Positions 7,902 to 15,963 of a DNA stretch of 33,089 bases are shown here, piece by piece. Under the pieces are notes generated by a model. The model saw only the letters and a program-made list of their open reading frames with translations. It searched no databases and was not told the DNA's origin. The DNA is taken from contig JAISKH010000076.1 in assembly GCA_031261325.1 (NCBI GenBank), positions 1 to 33,089 of the forward strand, in the 5' to 3' direction. A program made the translations under genes and the position numbers. Source of the DNA: Oscillospiraceae bacterium (GTDB taxonomy: Bacteria > Bacillota > Clostridia > Oscillospirales > Oscillospiraceae). Each line of letters opens with the position of its first letter. The stretch's first letter is position 1.

Positions 7902-8495
7902 ATGGAGGACGGATACAGCTTTTTCGCGCTTATATCGCGGCTGAAGTATGTTACGCGGTGGGCGCTTATGCGCAACAGCGACATTGAGAACGTGCGGGAG
8001 CACTCGCACATGGTGGCGGTTATCGCGCACGCGCTTGCGGTTATTCGGCGGGACGTGTTCAAGCGCGACGCTGACCCGGGCGAGGCGGCGATTGCCGCGC
8101 TGTACCACGACGCGCCGGAGATTTTTACGGGCGACATGCCGACGCCGGTTAAGTATCACAACGACGCGATAACTGCCGCTTACCGTGAGGTTGAAGCCGT
8201 TGCGGCGGAACGACTGAGCGACGCGCTTCCGCCGGAACTGAGGGGCGCTTTCGCGCCGTACTTCGACGGGGCGGACGCGGGAACGGAGGAGCTTGTTAAG
8301 GCGGCGGATAAGCTTGCGGCGTACATTAAGTGCTTGGAGGAGCTGGGCGCGGGGAACCGCGAGTTCAGCCTTGCGGCGCGGCAGACGCGGGCAAAGCTGG
8401 ACGCGCTGCACATGGCGGAGGTTGAGTATTTTATCGAGCGGTTTATTCCCGCGTTTGAGCACACGCTTGACCAACAACTTACAATTGACAATTGA
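7902..8495 (+). CDS. yfbR: HD-domain 5'-deoxynucleotidase, YfbR-like
   Basis: Cytoplasmic metal-dependent phosphohydrolase that removes phosphate from deoxynucleoside 5'-monophosphates. The 197 residues follow the Escherichia coli YfbR pattern: RLKYVTRWALMRN (Arg19, Trp20), ENVREHS (His34), YHDAPEIFTGDMPTPVKY (His69-Asp70, Asp78), KAADKLAAYIKCLEEL with the last metal Asp, and a helical C terminus (YFIERFIPAFE). ATG 7902 is chosen over an upstream ATG (7878) because GGAGGG lies about 7 bases before it. The last residues, QLTIDN, and the stop are encoded by a TTGACAATTGACA-type repeat, so the native C terminus appears to have been replaced or extended by the repeat. Confidence 0.9.
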   Translation: MEDGYSFFALISRLKYVTRWALMRNSDIENVREHSHMVAVIAHALAVIRRDVFKRDADPGEAAIAALYHDAPEIFTGDMPTPVKYHNDAITAAYREVEAVAAERLSDALPPELRGAFAPYFDGADAGTEELVKAADKLAAYIKCLEELGAGNREFSLAARQTRAKLDALHMAEVEYFIERFIPAFEHTLDQQLTIDN

Positions 8496-8514
8496 CAGTT
8501 GACAATGGACAATT
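8481..8514 (+). repeat. Intercistronic TTGACAATTGACA-type repeat, copy 2
   Basis: A 34-base unit of the same pieces as copies 1 and 3 but with the AATTGAC and AGTTGAC blocks exchanged. It overlaps the end of the yfbR reading frame, supplying its last codons and TGA stop, and ends 36 bases before the isocitrate dehydrogenase start. Confidence 0.85.
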
Positions 8515-8550
8515 TGGACGTATAGATATATTACGGAGAGGATTTGAAAT

Positions 8551-9777
8551 ATGGCAAGGATTGAGATGAAAACGCCGATTGTGGAGATGGACGGCGACGA
8601 GATGACGCGCGTGCTGTGGCAGATGGTTAAGGATAAACTGCTGCTGCCGTTTGTTAACCTGAAAACCGAGTACTATGACCTCGGGCTGTTGCACCGCAAC
8701 GAGACGGGCGACCAAGTTACGGTTGCCGCCGCGCTTGCGACGAAGAAGCACGGCGTTGCGGTTAAGTGCGCGACGATTACGCCGAACAAGCAGCGCATGG
8801 AGGAATTTCCGCAGCTAACGCGCATGTGGTCTTCGCCCAACGGGACGATTCGCACGGTGCTTGACGGGACGGTGTTCCGCGCGCCGATACTTTTGGACGA
8901 GCTGAAGCCCGTCGTGCGCGGGTGGACAAAGCCGATTACGATTGCGCGCCACGCCTACGGCGACGTTTACAAGGCGGGCGAGATTATTACAGACGAGCCG
9001 GGCGAATGCAGCCTGACGTTTACGGGTGAATCGGGCGAGGTGCGGACGGTGACGATTGCGAAAACGTCGGGTCCCGCCGTGTTGCAAGGGATTCACAACA
9101 CGGAAAAGAGCATCAGGAGTTTTGCGCGGTCGTGCTTCCAGTTCGCGCTGGACACGAAGCAGAATTTGTGGTTTTCGACGAAGGACACGATTTCAAAGGT
9201 ATACGACGGGCGGTTTAAGGACGTGTTCGACGAGGAGTATGACGGATACAAGGCGCGATTTGAGCGGGCGGGGATTACGTATTTTTACACGCTGATTGAC
9301 GACGCGGTGGCGCGCGTGATGCGTTCCGGCGGCGGGTTTATTTGGGCGTTGAAGAACTATGACGGCGACGTTATGAGCGATATGGTAAGCTCCGCTTTCG
9401 GGGCGATTGCGATGATGACGAGCGTGCTCGTCTCGCCGGACGGCAACTATGAGTTTGAGGCGGCGCACGGGACGGTTACGCGGCATTACCGCAGGTATCA
9501 GCGGGGGGAGGAGACTTCCACGAACCCGATGGCGACGATATTCGCTTGGACGGGCGCGCTGCGCCGCCGCGCGGAGCTTGACGGGTTGGCTGATTTAGCC
9601 GCGTTCGCGAACAAGCTTGAGGCGGCGTGCCTTGATACGCTGTCGAGCGGGATTATGACGACGGATTTGGTGCCGCTGACGGAGCCGGGGTTTAACGCGC
9701 GTGCCGTTACGAGCGCGGAGTTTATGGACGCGGTTGCGACGCGGCTGATTATTGAGAACGGGCAATGGATAATATGA
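8551..9777 (+). CDS. icd: NADP-dependent isocitrate dehydrogenase (eukaryote-like homodimeric class)
   Basis: Oxidative decarboxylation of isocitrate to 2-oxoglutarate with NADP+ (EC 1.1.1.42), a source of glutamate precursor and NADPH in the cytoplasm. At 408 residues it matches the class shared with eukaryotic cytosolic and mitochondrial enzymes rather than the E. coli Icd class. Visible signatures are PIVEMDGDEMTRVLW at the N terminus, KCATITPNKQRMEEF, SPNGTIR for substrate binding, the metal-site region YTLIDDAVARVMRSGGGFIWALKNYDGDV, and the cofactor region EAAHGTVTRHYR...STNPMATIFAW. GGAGAGG precedes the ATG. No other citrate-cycle gene is in the window. Confidence 0.96.
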   Translation: MARIEMKTPIVEMDGDEMTRVLWQMVKDKLLLPFVNLKTEYYDLGLLHRNETGDQVTVAAALATKKHGVAVKCATITPNKQRMEEFPQLTRMWSSPNGTIRTVLDGTVFRAPILLDELKPVVRGWTKPITIARHAYGDVYKAGEIITDEPGECSLTFTGESGEVRTVTIAKTSGPAVLQGIHNTEKSIRSFARSCFQFALDTKQNLWFSTKDTISKVYDGRFKDVFDEEYDGYKARFERAGITYFYTLIDDAVARVMRSGGGFIWALKNYDGDVMSDMVSSAFGAIAMMTSVLVSPDGNYEFEAAHGTVTRHYRRYQRGEETSTNPMATIFAWTGALRRRAELDGLADLAAFANKLEAACLDTLSSGIMTTDLVPLTEPGFNARAVTSAEFMDAVATRLIIENGQWII

Positions 9778-9802
9778 GGCGGAGACGCGAGGGAGGATTA
9801 CG

Positions 9803-10888
9803 ATGAAATATCCGAAACCATTGAAGAAAGGCGACATTATCGGCGTTTGCGCGCCGTCCGCGGGAGTTAATGAGGGCAATCACGCGCGGCTTGAGCTTGC
9901 CGTGCGCAATGTTGAGACTATGGGGTATCGCGTCGTCGTTACGGATTCGGTGCGGCGGAGCGCGAAGTGCGTGAGCGCGGACGCGGAGACGCGCGCAAGG
10001 GAGTTTATGTCGCTGTACACGAACCCGGAGGTGGCGGCGATAATTCCGCCGTGGGGCGGCGAGTTTTTGATGGAAATTTTGCCGCTGCTGGACTTCGACG
10101 AGCTTTCTAAGTCGGAGCCGAAGTGGGTGTGCGGTTACTCGGACATTACGACGCTGCTGTTCCCGATGACGATTATATGCGACGTTGCGACGCTGCACGG
10201 GAGCAACTTTATGAACTTGGGCGCGAAAACGATTCATGAGAGCGACCTGCGGTTGTTCGAGGCTTTGCGCGAGCCGACGATTATTCAGCGCAGCGCGGCG
10301 CGTTACGGCGGTTACACGAAAGCGGGCGAGGACGGCTTGCACGAGAGCCTTTACGCGCTTGATAAGCCGTCAAAGTGGAAGTCGGTGCACGCGAGCGACC
10401 GCGAGGCGATTGAGGGGCGCATTATCGGCGGGTGCTTGGACACGCTGGGGCGGCTTGTCGGGACGAAGTACGCGCCCGTGGTTGAGACGCTGCACAAGCG
10501 GTATTGGCGCGACGGGCTTGTTTGGACGCTTGAGAGCTGCGAGATGAACGCGGCGGAGATTTACAGGTCGCTGTGGCAGCTGCGCGAGGTGGGTTGGTTT
10601 GAGTACACGAACGGGATTGTTATCGGCAGACCCGACGGTTACAGCGACACGCAGGACTTTACGCTGCGCGACGCGATTGACTCCGCGCTCGGCGGGTTGC
10701 AGCGCAGGACTTTGGAGAGCGGCATGGTTAGCTTCCGCGTGCCGGTGTTTTACGACGCGGACTTTGGGCATGTGCCGCCGCAGATGCAACTGATTAACGG
10801 CGCGTATGCGCGGATTGAGTGCGGAATGGGCAGCGCGGTCGTGATGCAGGGGCAGAAGGTTTTCGACGGGAAAGGAAAGTACGAATAA
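9803..10888 (+). CDS. LD-carboxypeptidase family (S66) serine peptidase, LdcA/MccF-like
   Basis: A 361-residue serine peptidase of family S66, whose members trim muropeptides (LD-carboxypeptidase) or inactivate microcin-type peptides (MccF). The nucleophile is Ser113 in CGYSDITTL; the other members of the Ser-Glu-His triad are probably the Glu in TLESCEMN and the His in DFGHVPPQ. No signal peptide is visible, so it should act in the cytoplasm on recycled or imported peptides. The start has GGAGG-type pairing (GGGAGGATTACG) 5 bases upstream. The longer middle segment is more MccF-like than LdcA-like, but substrate choice cannot be decided here. It sits 25 bases after icd and is followed by a terminator. 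Confidence 0.9.
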   Translation: MKYPKPLKKGDIIGVCAPSAGVNEGNHARLELAVRNVETMGYRVVVTDSVRRSAKCVSADAETRAREFMSLYTNPEVAAIIPPWGGEFLMEILPLLDFDELSKSEPKWVCGYSDITTLLFPMTIICDVATLHGSNFMNLGAKTIHESDLRLFEALREPTIIQRSAARYGGYTKAGEDGLHESLYALDKPSKWKSVHASDREAIEGRIIGGCLDTLGRLVGTKYAPVVETLHKRYWRDGLVWTLESCEMNAAEIYRSLWQLREVGWFEYTNGIVIGRPDGYSDTQDFTLRDAIDSALGGLQRRTLESGMVSFRVPVFYDADFGHVPPQMQLINGAYARIECGMGSAVVMQGQKVFDGKGKYE

Positions 10889-10891
10889 TAA

Positions 10892-10920
10892 ACAGCCCGC
10901 CTTATGGCGGGCTGTTGCTT
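10892..10920 (+). terminator. Rho-independent terminator after the S66 peptidase gene
   Basis: A 10-bp stem ACAGCCCGCC / GGCGGGCTGT with a TTAT loop and T-rich tail, starting 3 bases after the stop. It shares the GCCCGCC core with other terminators in the window. Confidence 0.88.
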
Positions 10921-10923
10921 ATT

Positions 10924-10956
10924 CAGATAACAGATAACAGATAACGGATAACAGTT
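10924..10956 (+). repeat. GATAACAG-type repeat, copy 2
   Basis: Three CAGATAA/CAGATAACAG units followed by CGGATAACAGTT, immediately behind the terminator at 10892-10920. Related to copies at 3537-3569 and 22826-22856. Confidence 0.75.
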
Positions 10957-10975
10957 GTTGGGTCGGCTTTGCCGA

Positions 10976-11731
10976 CTATATTGGTTGTGATTTGAGTTCG
11001 TTGTAGTAGAGGGCGCGGGTTATGCCGGAGTAGGGGGAGAGGAACACGGCTAGGAGCGGGATTGTATAGCCGATTGGGATTACAAGCCCGATGACGTTTG
11101 CGATGACATAGGACAAGAGCGTCCAGCCGAGGAACGTCAGGAGCAGCCAGAAGTATTCGCCCTTGTGACCGCGCATTAGGCGCTTCGACTCGGTGATGCA
11201 TTGCAGCGCGCCCTTGCTCGGGTCGTCGAGGAGAATGTAAATTGCCTGTGAGTAGCGCAGGGACGCGATGACGCCGGGAATGATGAACAGCAACGACCAC
11301 AGCGCGACGAACACGCCGATTAGCAGATACATTATGATAAGCTTGAGCACGACGGTGAAGCCGTCAAGCAGGTCGCGGACGTTTGTCGTCTGTGCGCGCG
11401 CGAACTTCAGGCAATAGCTGACGAAACCGACGCTTATGATTGAGCTGATTGCGGTGGGGAGTATGCTGATGAGCGACGAGCCGGCGTCGCGCAGCTTTTC
11501 AAAGCCCACCATTACCGTGTTGACAAAAAGCTCGGGGTTCATGTGCTTTACGTAGTCGTTGAACGCCGACATGTATGTCTCGGACAGCTCGCGCGTGTGG
11601 TTCAGCTCGTTCGCGAGGAAGCCGAGTATCCACATGACGGCTGTGAATATCGCCGCTATGCCGTAAACCGACGGTTTGGTGGATTTCATAAGCTCCAGGG
11701 CGCGCGCCTTGAGTTCGGCGGGTGTCGGCAT
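10976..11731 (-). CDS. DUF975 family integral membrane protein
   Basis: A 251-residue membrane protein of the DUF975 family, common in Bacillota and of unknown function. The start ATG 11731 (MPTPAELKARALELMK) is chosen because GGGAGG lies 7 bases upstream and the family begins with this amphipathic helix; the open frame continues upstream but runs through the promoter. About five to six membrane segments follow, with the typical LLFIIPGVIASLRYSQAIYILLDDP and the following SKRLMRGHKGEYFWLLLTFLGW. It is transcribed towards the S66 gene and stands alone, divergent from nrdD. Confidence 0.85.
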   Translation of the reverse strand: MPTPAELKARALELMKSTKPSVYGIAAIFTAVMWILGFLANELNHTRELSETYMSAFNDYVKHMNPELFVNTVMVGFEKLRDAGSSLISILPTAISSIISVGFVSYCLKFARAQTTNVRDLLDGFTVVLKLIIMYLLIGVFVALWSLLFIIPGVIASLRYSQAIYILLDDPSKGALQCITESKRLMRGHKGEYFWLLLTFLGWTLLSYVIANVIGLVIPIGYTIPLLAVFLSPYSGITRALYYNELKSQPI

Positions 11732-11773
11732 GGCAATTCCTCCCGAAAATAAATTTTGATAAACTCCAAAACC

Positions 11774-11802
11774 ATTGTAGCACAATATATTGCGGTATGC
11801 AA
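11774..11802 (-). promoter_or_regulatory. Sigma-A-type promoter of the DUF975 gene
   Basis: On the minus strand TTGCAT (11802-11797), a 17-base spacer and TACAAT (11779-11774), about 43 bases before the start codon. Confidence 0.7.
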
Positions 11803-11848
11803 GAGCGATGTTCGTCAGAATGACGGTCATGTTTTTGTAACTTGCCTA

Positions 11849-11880
11849 TTGACAGCGGGGACTAGAAGTTGTATTATAAT
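11849..11880 (+). promoter_or_regulatory. Promoter of nrdDG
   Basis: TTGACA at 11849-11854 with TATTAT at 11872-11877 (17-base spacer); the overlapping TATAAT at 11875-11880 would give 20 bases. The predicted transcription start lies just upstream of the NrdR box. Confidence 0.7.
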
Positions 11881-11900
11881 TATTACGTGAGATTGATTCA

Positions 11901-11916
11901 ACACTATATGTAGTGT
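11901..11916 (+). promoter_or_regulatory. NrdR-box-like operator upstream of nrdD
   Basis: ACACTATATGTAGTGT fits the 16-bp NrdR consensus (acaCwAtATaTwGtgt), a near-palindrome bound by the ATP/dATP-sensing repressor NrdR that controls ribonucleotide reductase genes. It lies between the promoter and the nrdD ribosome binding site. NrdR boxes usually occur in pairs about 31 bp apart; no equally good second box was seen at that distance. The nrdR gene is not in the window. Confidence 0.75.
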
Positions 11917-11948
11917 TTGTCGGTTTTAATGCAAGGGGGAGCGCAACT

Positions 11949-14276
11949 ATGGGTAAGACGGTTACGGGTATACGCAAAAGAGACGGCAGGGTTGTTGAAT
12001 TTGACCTCGCGAAGATTGCGGGCGCGATTACAAAGGCGTTCGACGCGACTTATCGCCCGGGCAGCGAAGAGATTGCGGATAAGCTGTCCGCGGAGGTGCT
12101 GTCAATTCTGGAGGTTGAGGGCAACGCGGAGCCGGACGTTGAGCACATTCAGGACATTGTTGAAAAGGTGCTGATGGACGCGGGGTTTATCACGACGGCG
12201 AAGGCGTATATACTTTACCGCGAGAACCGCAGCCGCCGCCGCCAGATGAACACGCGGCTTATGCAGACGTTTGAGGAGATTACGTTTGCGGACGCGCGCG
12301 ACTCCGACGTTAAGCGCGAGAACGCGAATATTGACGGCAACACCGCCATGGGCGTTATGCTGAAGTACGGCTCCGAGGCGGCGAAGCAGTTTAACAATAT
12401 GTTCGTGCTGAACCCCGACCACGCCAAGGCGCATCAGGACGGGGATATACACATCAACGATTTGGACTTTTTGACGCTGACGACGACGTGCACGCAGATT
12501 GATATTATCAAGCTGTTTAAGGGTGGGTTCCAGACGGGGCACGGCACGCTGCGCGAGCCGAACGATATTGCGAGCTATTCCGCGCTCGCGTGCATCGCGA
12601 TACAGTCGAACCAGAACGACCAGCACGGCGGGCAGAGCATCGTCAACTTCGACTACGGCATGGCGGACGGTGTGCGCAAGACGTTTGTGCGGCTGTATCG
12701 GCAGAATTTGGCGAAAGCACTTATGCTGGAGCTGGAGCTTGACGACGTTGAGGACGAGGTTAAGGGCATTATCGGCGCGATTAAGGACGAGACGGGGCTA
12801 TCGCCGACGCTTGAGAATGAGGACGCGTATCTCGCGGCGGAGCTGCCGAAGCTGGCAAAGTTCAGCGACGACGCGGACAAGCTCGGTAAGCTGCAAAAAA
12901 CGGCGCATTACTTTGCGGTTAAGGAGACGGACCGCGCGACTTATCAGGCGATGGAGGCTTTTATCCACAACCTTAACACGATGCACAGCCGCGCGGGGGC
13001 GCAAACGCCGTTCTCGTCGATTAACTACGGCATGGACACTTCGCCCGAGGGGCGCATGGTTATGAAGAATTTGCTGCTGTCAACGGAATCGGGCATGGGC
13101 GACAGCGAAACGCCGATTTTCCCGATTCAGGTGTTCCGCGTAAAGGACGGCGTTAGCTACAAAGAGGGCGACCCGAACTATGACCTGTTCAAGCTTGCCA
13201 TTCGCTGCTCGGCAAAGAGACTTTTCCCGAACTTTTCGTTCTTGGACGCGCCTTTCAACGCGCAGTATTACAAGGGCACGCCGGAGACGGAGATTGCTTA
13301 CATGGGTTGCCGCACACGCGTTATCGGTAACGCTTATGACCCGAGCCGCGAGATTTCCAACGGGCGCGGGAACCTGTCGTTCTCGTCGATTAACATTACG
13401 CGGCTTGCCATTAAGGCAAAGGGGGACATTTCGCGGTTCTTTGAGGAGCTTGACCACAAGCTTGATTTGATTGTTGAACAGTTATTGGAGCGGTTTGAGA
13501 TTCAATGCCGCAAGCGCGTTTACAACTATCCGTTCCTGATGGGGCAGGGGGTTTGGATTGACAGCGAGAAGCTTGCGTGGGACGACGAGGTGCGCGAGGT
13601 GCTTAAGCACGGCTCGCTGACCGTCGGGTTTATCGGTCTTGCCGAGACGCTTGTCGCGCTGATTGGCGAGCACCACGGGCAGTCGGCTAAGGCGCAGAAC
13701 TTGGGACTTGAGATTATATCTCACATGCGACGACGCATGGACGAGGAATCGCGCAAGCGCAAGCTGAATTTCACGCTTATCGCGACTCCCGCCGAGGGGT
13801 TGTCCGGGCGGTTCGTTAAGCTTGACCGCAAGAAGTACGGCGTTATCCCGGGCGTTACCGACCGCGATTATTACACGAACAGCTTCCATATTCCGGTTTA
13901 CTATCCGATTAGCGCGTTTGAAAAGATTAAGCTTGAGGCGCCTTACCACGCGCTGACTAACGCGGGGCACATCACTTACGTCGAGATGGACGGCGACCCG
14001 TTACAGAATCTTGAGGCTTTTGAGAAGGTTGTGCGGTGCATGAAAGAAGCGGGCGTTGGTTACGGCAGCGTGAATCACCCGGTTGACCGCGACCCTGTTT
14101 GCAGCTACACGGGCATTATTGACGACGTTTGCCCGAAGTGCGGGCGCAAGGAGCACGACGGGAACGTCGGGTTCGAGCGGATTCGGCGCATTACGGGGTA
14201 CCTTGTGGGGACGTTGGAGCGGTTTAATGACGGTAAGCGCGCTGAGGAGAAGGATAGGGTTAAGCACGGAATTTGA
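11949..14276 (+). CDS. nrdD: Anaerobic (class III) ribonucleoside-triphosphate reductase
   Basis: Oxygen-sensitive glycyl-radical enzyme that reduces ribonucleoside triphosphates to deoxynucleotides for DNA synthesis. ATG 11949 is preferred, with AAGGGGG 9 bases upstream; an upstream ATG at 11913 starts inside the NrdR box. Of 775 residues, about 1-95 form the regulatory ATP-cone (KRDGRVVEFDLAKI...AYILYRENRSRRR). The catalytic barrel follows, including the cysteine segment TTTCTQIDIIKL. The C terminus has a cysteine cluster (DPVCSYTG and DVCPKCGRKE) that probably binds zinc, and the glycyl-radical loop RRITGYLVGTL with the radical on about Gly750. Its activase NrdG is encoded next, after a short repeat. 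The upstream NrdR box suggests repression when dATP is abundant. Confidence 0.97.
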   Translation: MGKTVTGIRKRDGRVVEFDLAKIAGAITKAFDATYRPGSEEIADKLSAEVLSILEVEGNAEPDVEHIQDIVEKVLMDAGFITTAKAYILYRENRSRRRQMNTRLMQTFEEITFADARDSDVKRENANIDGNTAMGVMLKYGSEAAKQFNNMFVLNPDHAKAHQDGDIHINDLDFLTLTTTCTQIDIIKLFKGGFQTGHGTLREPNDIASYSALACIAIQSNQNDQHGGQSIVNFDYGMADGVRKTFVRLYRQNLAKALMLELELDDVEDEVKGIIGAIKDETGLSPTLENEDAYLAAELPKLAKFSDDADKLGKLQKTAHYFAVKETDRATYQAMEAFIHNLNTMHSRAGAQTPFSSINYGMDTSPEGRMVMKNLLLSTESGMGDSETPIFPIQVFRVKDGVSYKEGDPNYDLFKLAIRCSAKRLFPNFSFLDAPFNAQYYKGTPETEIAYMGCRTRVIGNAYDPSREISNGRGNLSFSSINITRLAIKAKGDISRFFEELDHKLDLIVEQLLERFEIQCRKRVYNYPFLMGQGVWIDSEKLAWDDEVREVLKHGSLTVGFIGLAETLVALIGEHHGQSAKAQNLGLEIISHMRRRMDEESRKRKLNFTLIATPAEGLSGRFVKLDRKKYGVIPGVTDRDYYTNSFHIPVYYPISAFEKIKLEAPYHALTNAGHITYVEMDGDPLQNLEAFEKVVRCMKEAGVGYGSVNHPVDRDPVCSYTGIIDDVCPKCGRKEHDGNVGFERIRRITGYLVGTLERFNDGKRAEEKDRVKHGI

Positions 14277-14309
14277 CAATTGACAGTTGACAATTGACAA
14301 TGGACAATT
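14276..14309 (+). repeat. Intercistronic TTGACAATTGACA-type repeat, copy 3
   Basis: Identical over 34 bases to copy 1 (643-676). It starts on the last base of the nrdD stop codon and fills about half of the nrdD-nrdG gap. Confidence 0.87.
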
Positions 14310-14356
14310 AAGACGGGGGCGCGGGGACGCGCTCCCTTGTTTTCGGAGGGGTTTTT

Positions 14357-14842
14357 ATGAGGATTGCGGGGACTGTGCAGGATTCTATTGTTGACGGGAC
14401 GGGGCTTCGGTTTGCGGTGTTTACGCAGGGGTGCCCGCACGGGTGCGAGGGGTGCCATAACCCGCAGACGCATGACCCGCAGGGTGGCGAGGAGCGCGCG
14501 GTTGCGGATATTATCCGCGAGATGCTGGGCAATCCGCTGACGGACGGGGTTACGCTGTCGGGCGGGGAACCATTCGCGCAGGCGGCGGATTGCGCCGAGA
14601 TTGCACGTGCGGCGCACGGCGCGGGGCTGAACGTGTGGGCGTACTCGGGCTGGACATTTGAGGAATTGCTCGCGCGTCCCGACGCGGCGGAGCTGCTGCG
14701 GGAGACGGACGTGCTCATTGACGGGCGGTTCGTGCTTGCGGAGCGGACGATGCTGACGCGGTGGCGCGGGAGCCGCAATCAGCGGGTCATTGATGTGCCG
14801 AAAAGTCTCGCGGTGGGCGCGGCGGTTGAGCGCGAAGCCTGA
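14357..14842 (+). CDS. nrdG: Anaerobic ribonucleotide reductase activating protein (radical SAM)
   Basis: Radical-SAM activase that generates the glycyl radical on NrdD. The 161 residues contain the 4Fe-4S motif TQGCPHGCEGCHN with Cys26, Cys30 and Cys33 (CxxxCxxC), SAM-contacting LSGGEPF at about 68-73, and a compact NrdG-type end. GGAGG lies about 8 bases before the ATG. The gene follows nrdD by 80 bases, with a repeat between them, so one transcript is likely. Confidence 0.95.
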   Translation: MRIAGTVQDSIVDGTGLRFAVFTQGCPHGCEGCHNPQTHDPQGGEERAVADIIREMLGNPLTDGVTLSGGEPFAQAADCAEIARAAHGAGLNVWAYSGWTFEELLARPDAAELLRETDVLIDGRFVLAERTMLTRWRGSRNQRVIDVPKSLAVGAAVEREA

Positions 14843-14931
14843 TAAACCCTGAATTTCCAAGCATTTGTACTGGCGCGCGTGCGCGTTTTGATGTATGATT
14901 AGTGCATTGTTACATTGGTGGAGGGTGCGCT

Positions 14932-15390
14932 ATGGAGATACACAGTATGGGTAACGGCAGCTTTTACATATACGTCGAGCGACCTGAATTTGCGCGATTG
15001 TCGTCCTCGGACGACATTGTTGAGCTTGTTCGGCGGACGGCGGACGCGCCGCGCGATACATATCTTGAGGTTTTTCAGGGGCGCGAGTCGATGCTGATTT
15101 TCGCGCGAGCGTATGAGGGCGCGCCGACGTTTTACATATTTCGCGACGTGGAGGCTTTGATTGCCGCCGCGCGCGTTTGCGTGTCTGATATTATTACGTT
15201 TTTGTCGTATTCGGAGGGGGTTTATTACCTCATCTTCTACCCGTGGAACCGTGAGCCGCCGCCCGCCGTGCTGTGCGAATTCGGCGAGCTTACGGCGGAG
15301 CACCGCGAGTTCGCGCGGCATTTGTCGGAGCACGGGCGCGTGCTGTTGGGACCCCGTGCACTTGTGGAGTTGGGGGAGATATTCGGATAG
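14932..15390 (+). CDS. MecA-like adaptor protein (short form)
   Basis: A 152-residue protein that I place tentatively in the MecA/YpbH adaptor family, which delivers substrates to ClpC-ClpP in Bacillota. ATG 14932 has GGAGGG 6 bases upstream. The N-terminal part (MEIHSMGNGSFYIYVERPEF) has the MecA-type beginning MEI...ENT.K. The C-terminal part has the family's order of elements: TFYIFRDVEALIAAARV, then LSYSEGVYYLIFY, then an LCEFGEL strand and finally HLSEHGRVLLGPRALVELGEIF. It is shorter than Bacillus MecA (about 218 residues) because the acidic linker is missing. The assignment rests on pattern similarity only. It has its own terminator. Confidence 0.6.
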   Translation: MEIHSMGNGSFYIYVERPEFARLSSSDDIVELVRRTADAPRDTYLEVFQGRESMLIFARAYEGAPTFYIFRDVEALIAAARVCVSDIITFLSYSEGVYYLIFYPWNREPPPAVLCEFGELTAEHREFARHLSEHGRVLLGPRALVELGEIFG

Positions 15391-15391
15391 G

Positions 15392-15420
15392 AAAGCCCGC
15401 CGAAAGGCGGGCTTTTGTTT
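15392..15420 (+). terminator. Rho-independent terminator after the MecA-like gene
   Basis: Stem AAAGCCCGCC / GGCGGGCTTT with a GAAA tetraloop and a TTGTTTT tail, directly after the stop. It may also serve the convergent cob operon that ends at 15434. Confidence 0.88.
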
Positions 15421-15433
15421 TGTGGGGGTTGAC

Positions 15434-15961
15434 CTAAAACTCTACGCCTTTGCGGGCGGGGATTCCTGCGTCGTAGGGGTGCTTGTGCTTGACCATTTCG
15501 GTGATGTAGTCGGCGTGGTCGAAAATCCACGGCTCGGGCTTGTGACCCGTGATTACAAGCTCGAGGGCTTCGGGTTTGTTCGTGACCAATTCGGTCAGGA
15601 GCGTTGCGTCTATTAGGTTTAGCTGGTACGCGTCGATTACTTCGTCGAGAATGAGCAGGTCGCAGTCGTCGGAGCTTACGAGCGCGATTGCGGCGGACAG
15701 GTTCGCGTTGTGTATGGCGAGCGTTGCTTCGCGTGCGGCTTCGTCCATGTCCTTTGTGAACATGCCGCCGCGAGCCTTGCCGCGCAGGACTATGACGTTT
15801 TCGAGCTTTGCGAGTGAGGTCAACTCGCCGCTCGGCGTGTCTTTTAGGAATTGGACGAGGACGACGCGCCGTCCCGTGCCCGCCGCGCGCAGCGCAAGCC
15901 CTAGTGCCGCAGTCGTTTTGCCTTTGCCGTAGCCGTAGTAAACGTGCGTTAAGCCTTTCAT
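15434..15961 (-). CDS. cobO: Cob(I)alamin adenosyltransferase, CobO/BtuR type
   Basis: Transfers the adenosyl group of ATP to reduced corrinoids (EC 2.5.1.17), making adenosyl-cobinamide or coenzyme B12. The 175 residues begin MKGLTHVYYGYGKGKTTAA with the BtuR P-loop GYGKGKT (10-16). They continue with GTGRRVVLVQFLKD, the Walker-B-like CDLLILDEVIDAY, the ITGHKPEPWIFDHADYITEM signature and a C-terminal KHPYDAGIPARKGVEF, all typical of CobO. ATG 15961 is chosen because GGGAG precedes it by 8 bases; ATG 15967 would leave 2. It is the last gene of the cob operon, 2 bases after the cobC stop. Confidence 0.95.
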   Translation of the reverse strand: MKGLTHVYYGYGKGKTTAALGLALRAAGTGRRVVLVQFLKDTPSGELTSLAKLENVIVLRGKARGGMFTKDMDEAAREATLAIHNANLSAAIALVSSDDCDLLILDEVIDAYQLNLIDATLLTELVTNKPEALELVITGHKPEPWIFDHADYITEMVKHKHPYDAGIPARKGVEF

Positions 15962-15963
15962 AA

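Noticed and set aside
11868-11885. Second NrdR box about 31 bp upstream of the first
   Set aside because: The AT-rich TTGTATTATAATTATT segment lacks the required C and G positions.
11913-11948. Upstream ATG start for nrdD
   Set aside because: It lies inside the NrdR box, lacks a Shine-Dalgarno and adds residues not expected before the ATP-cone.
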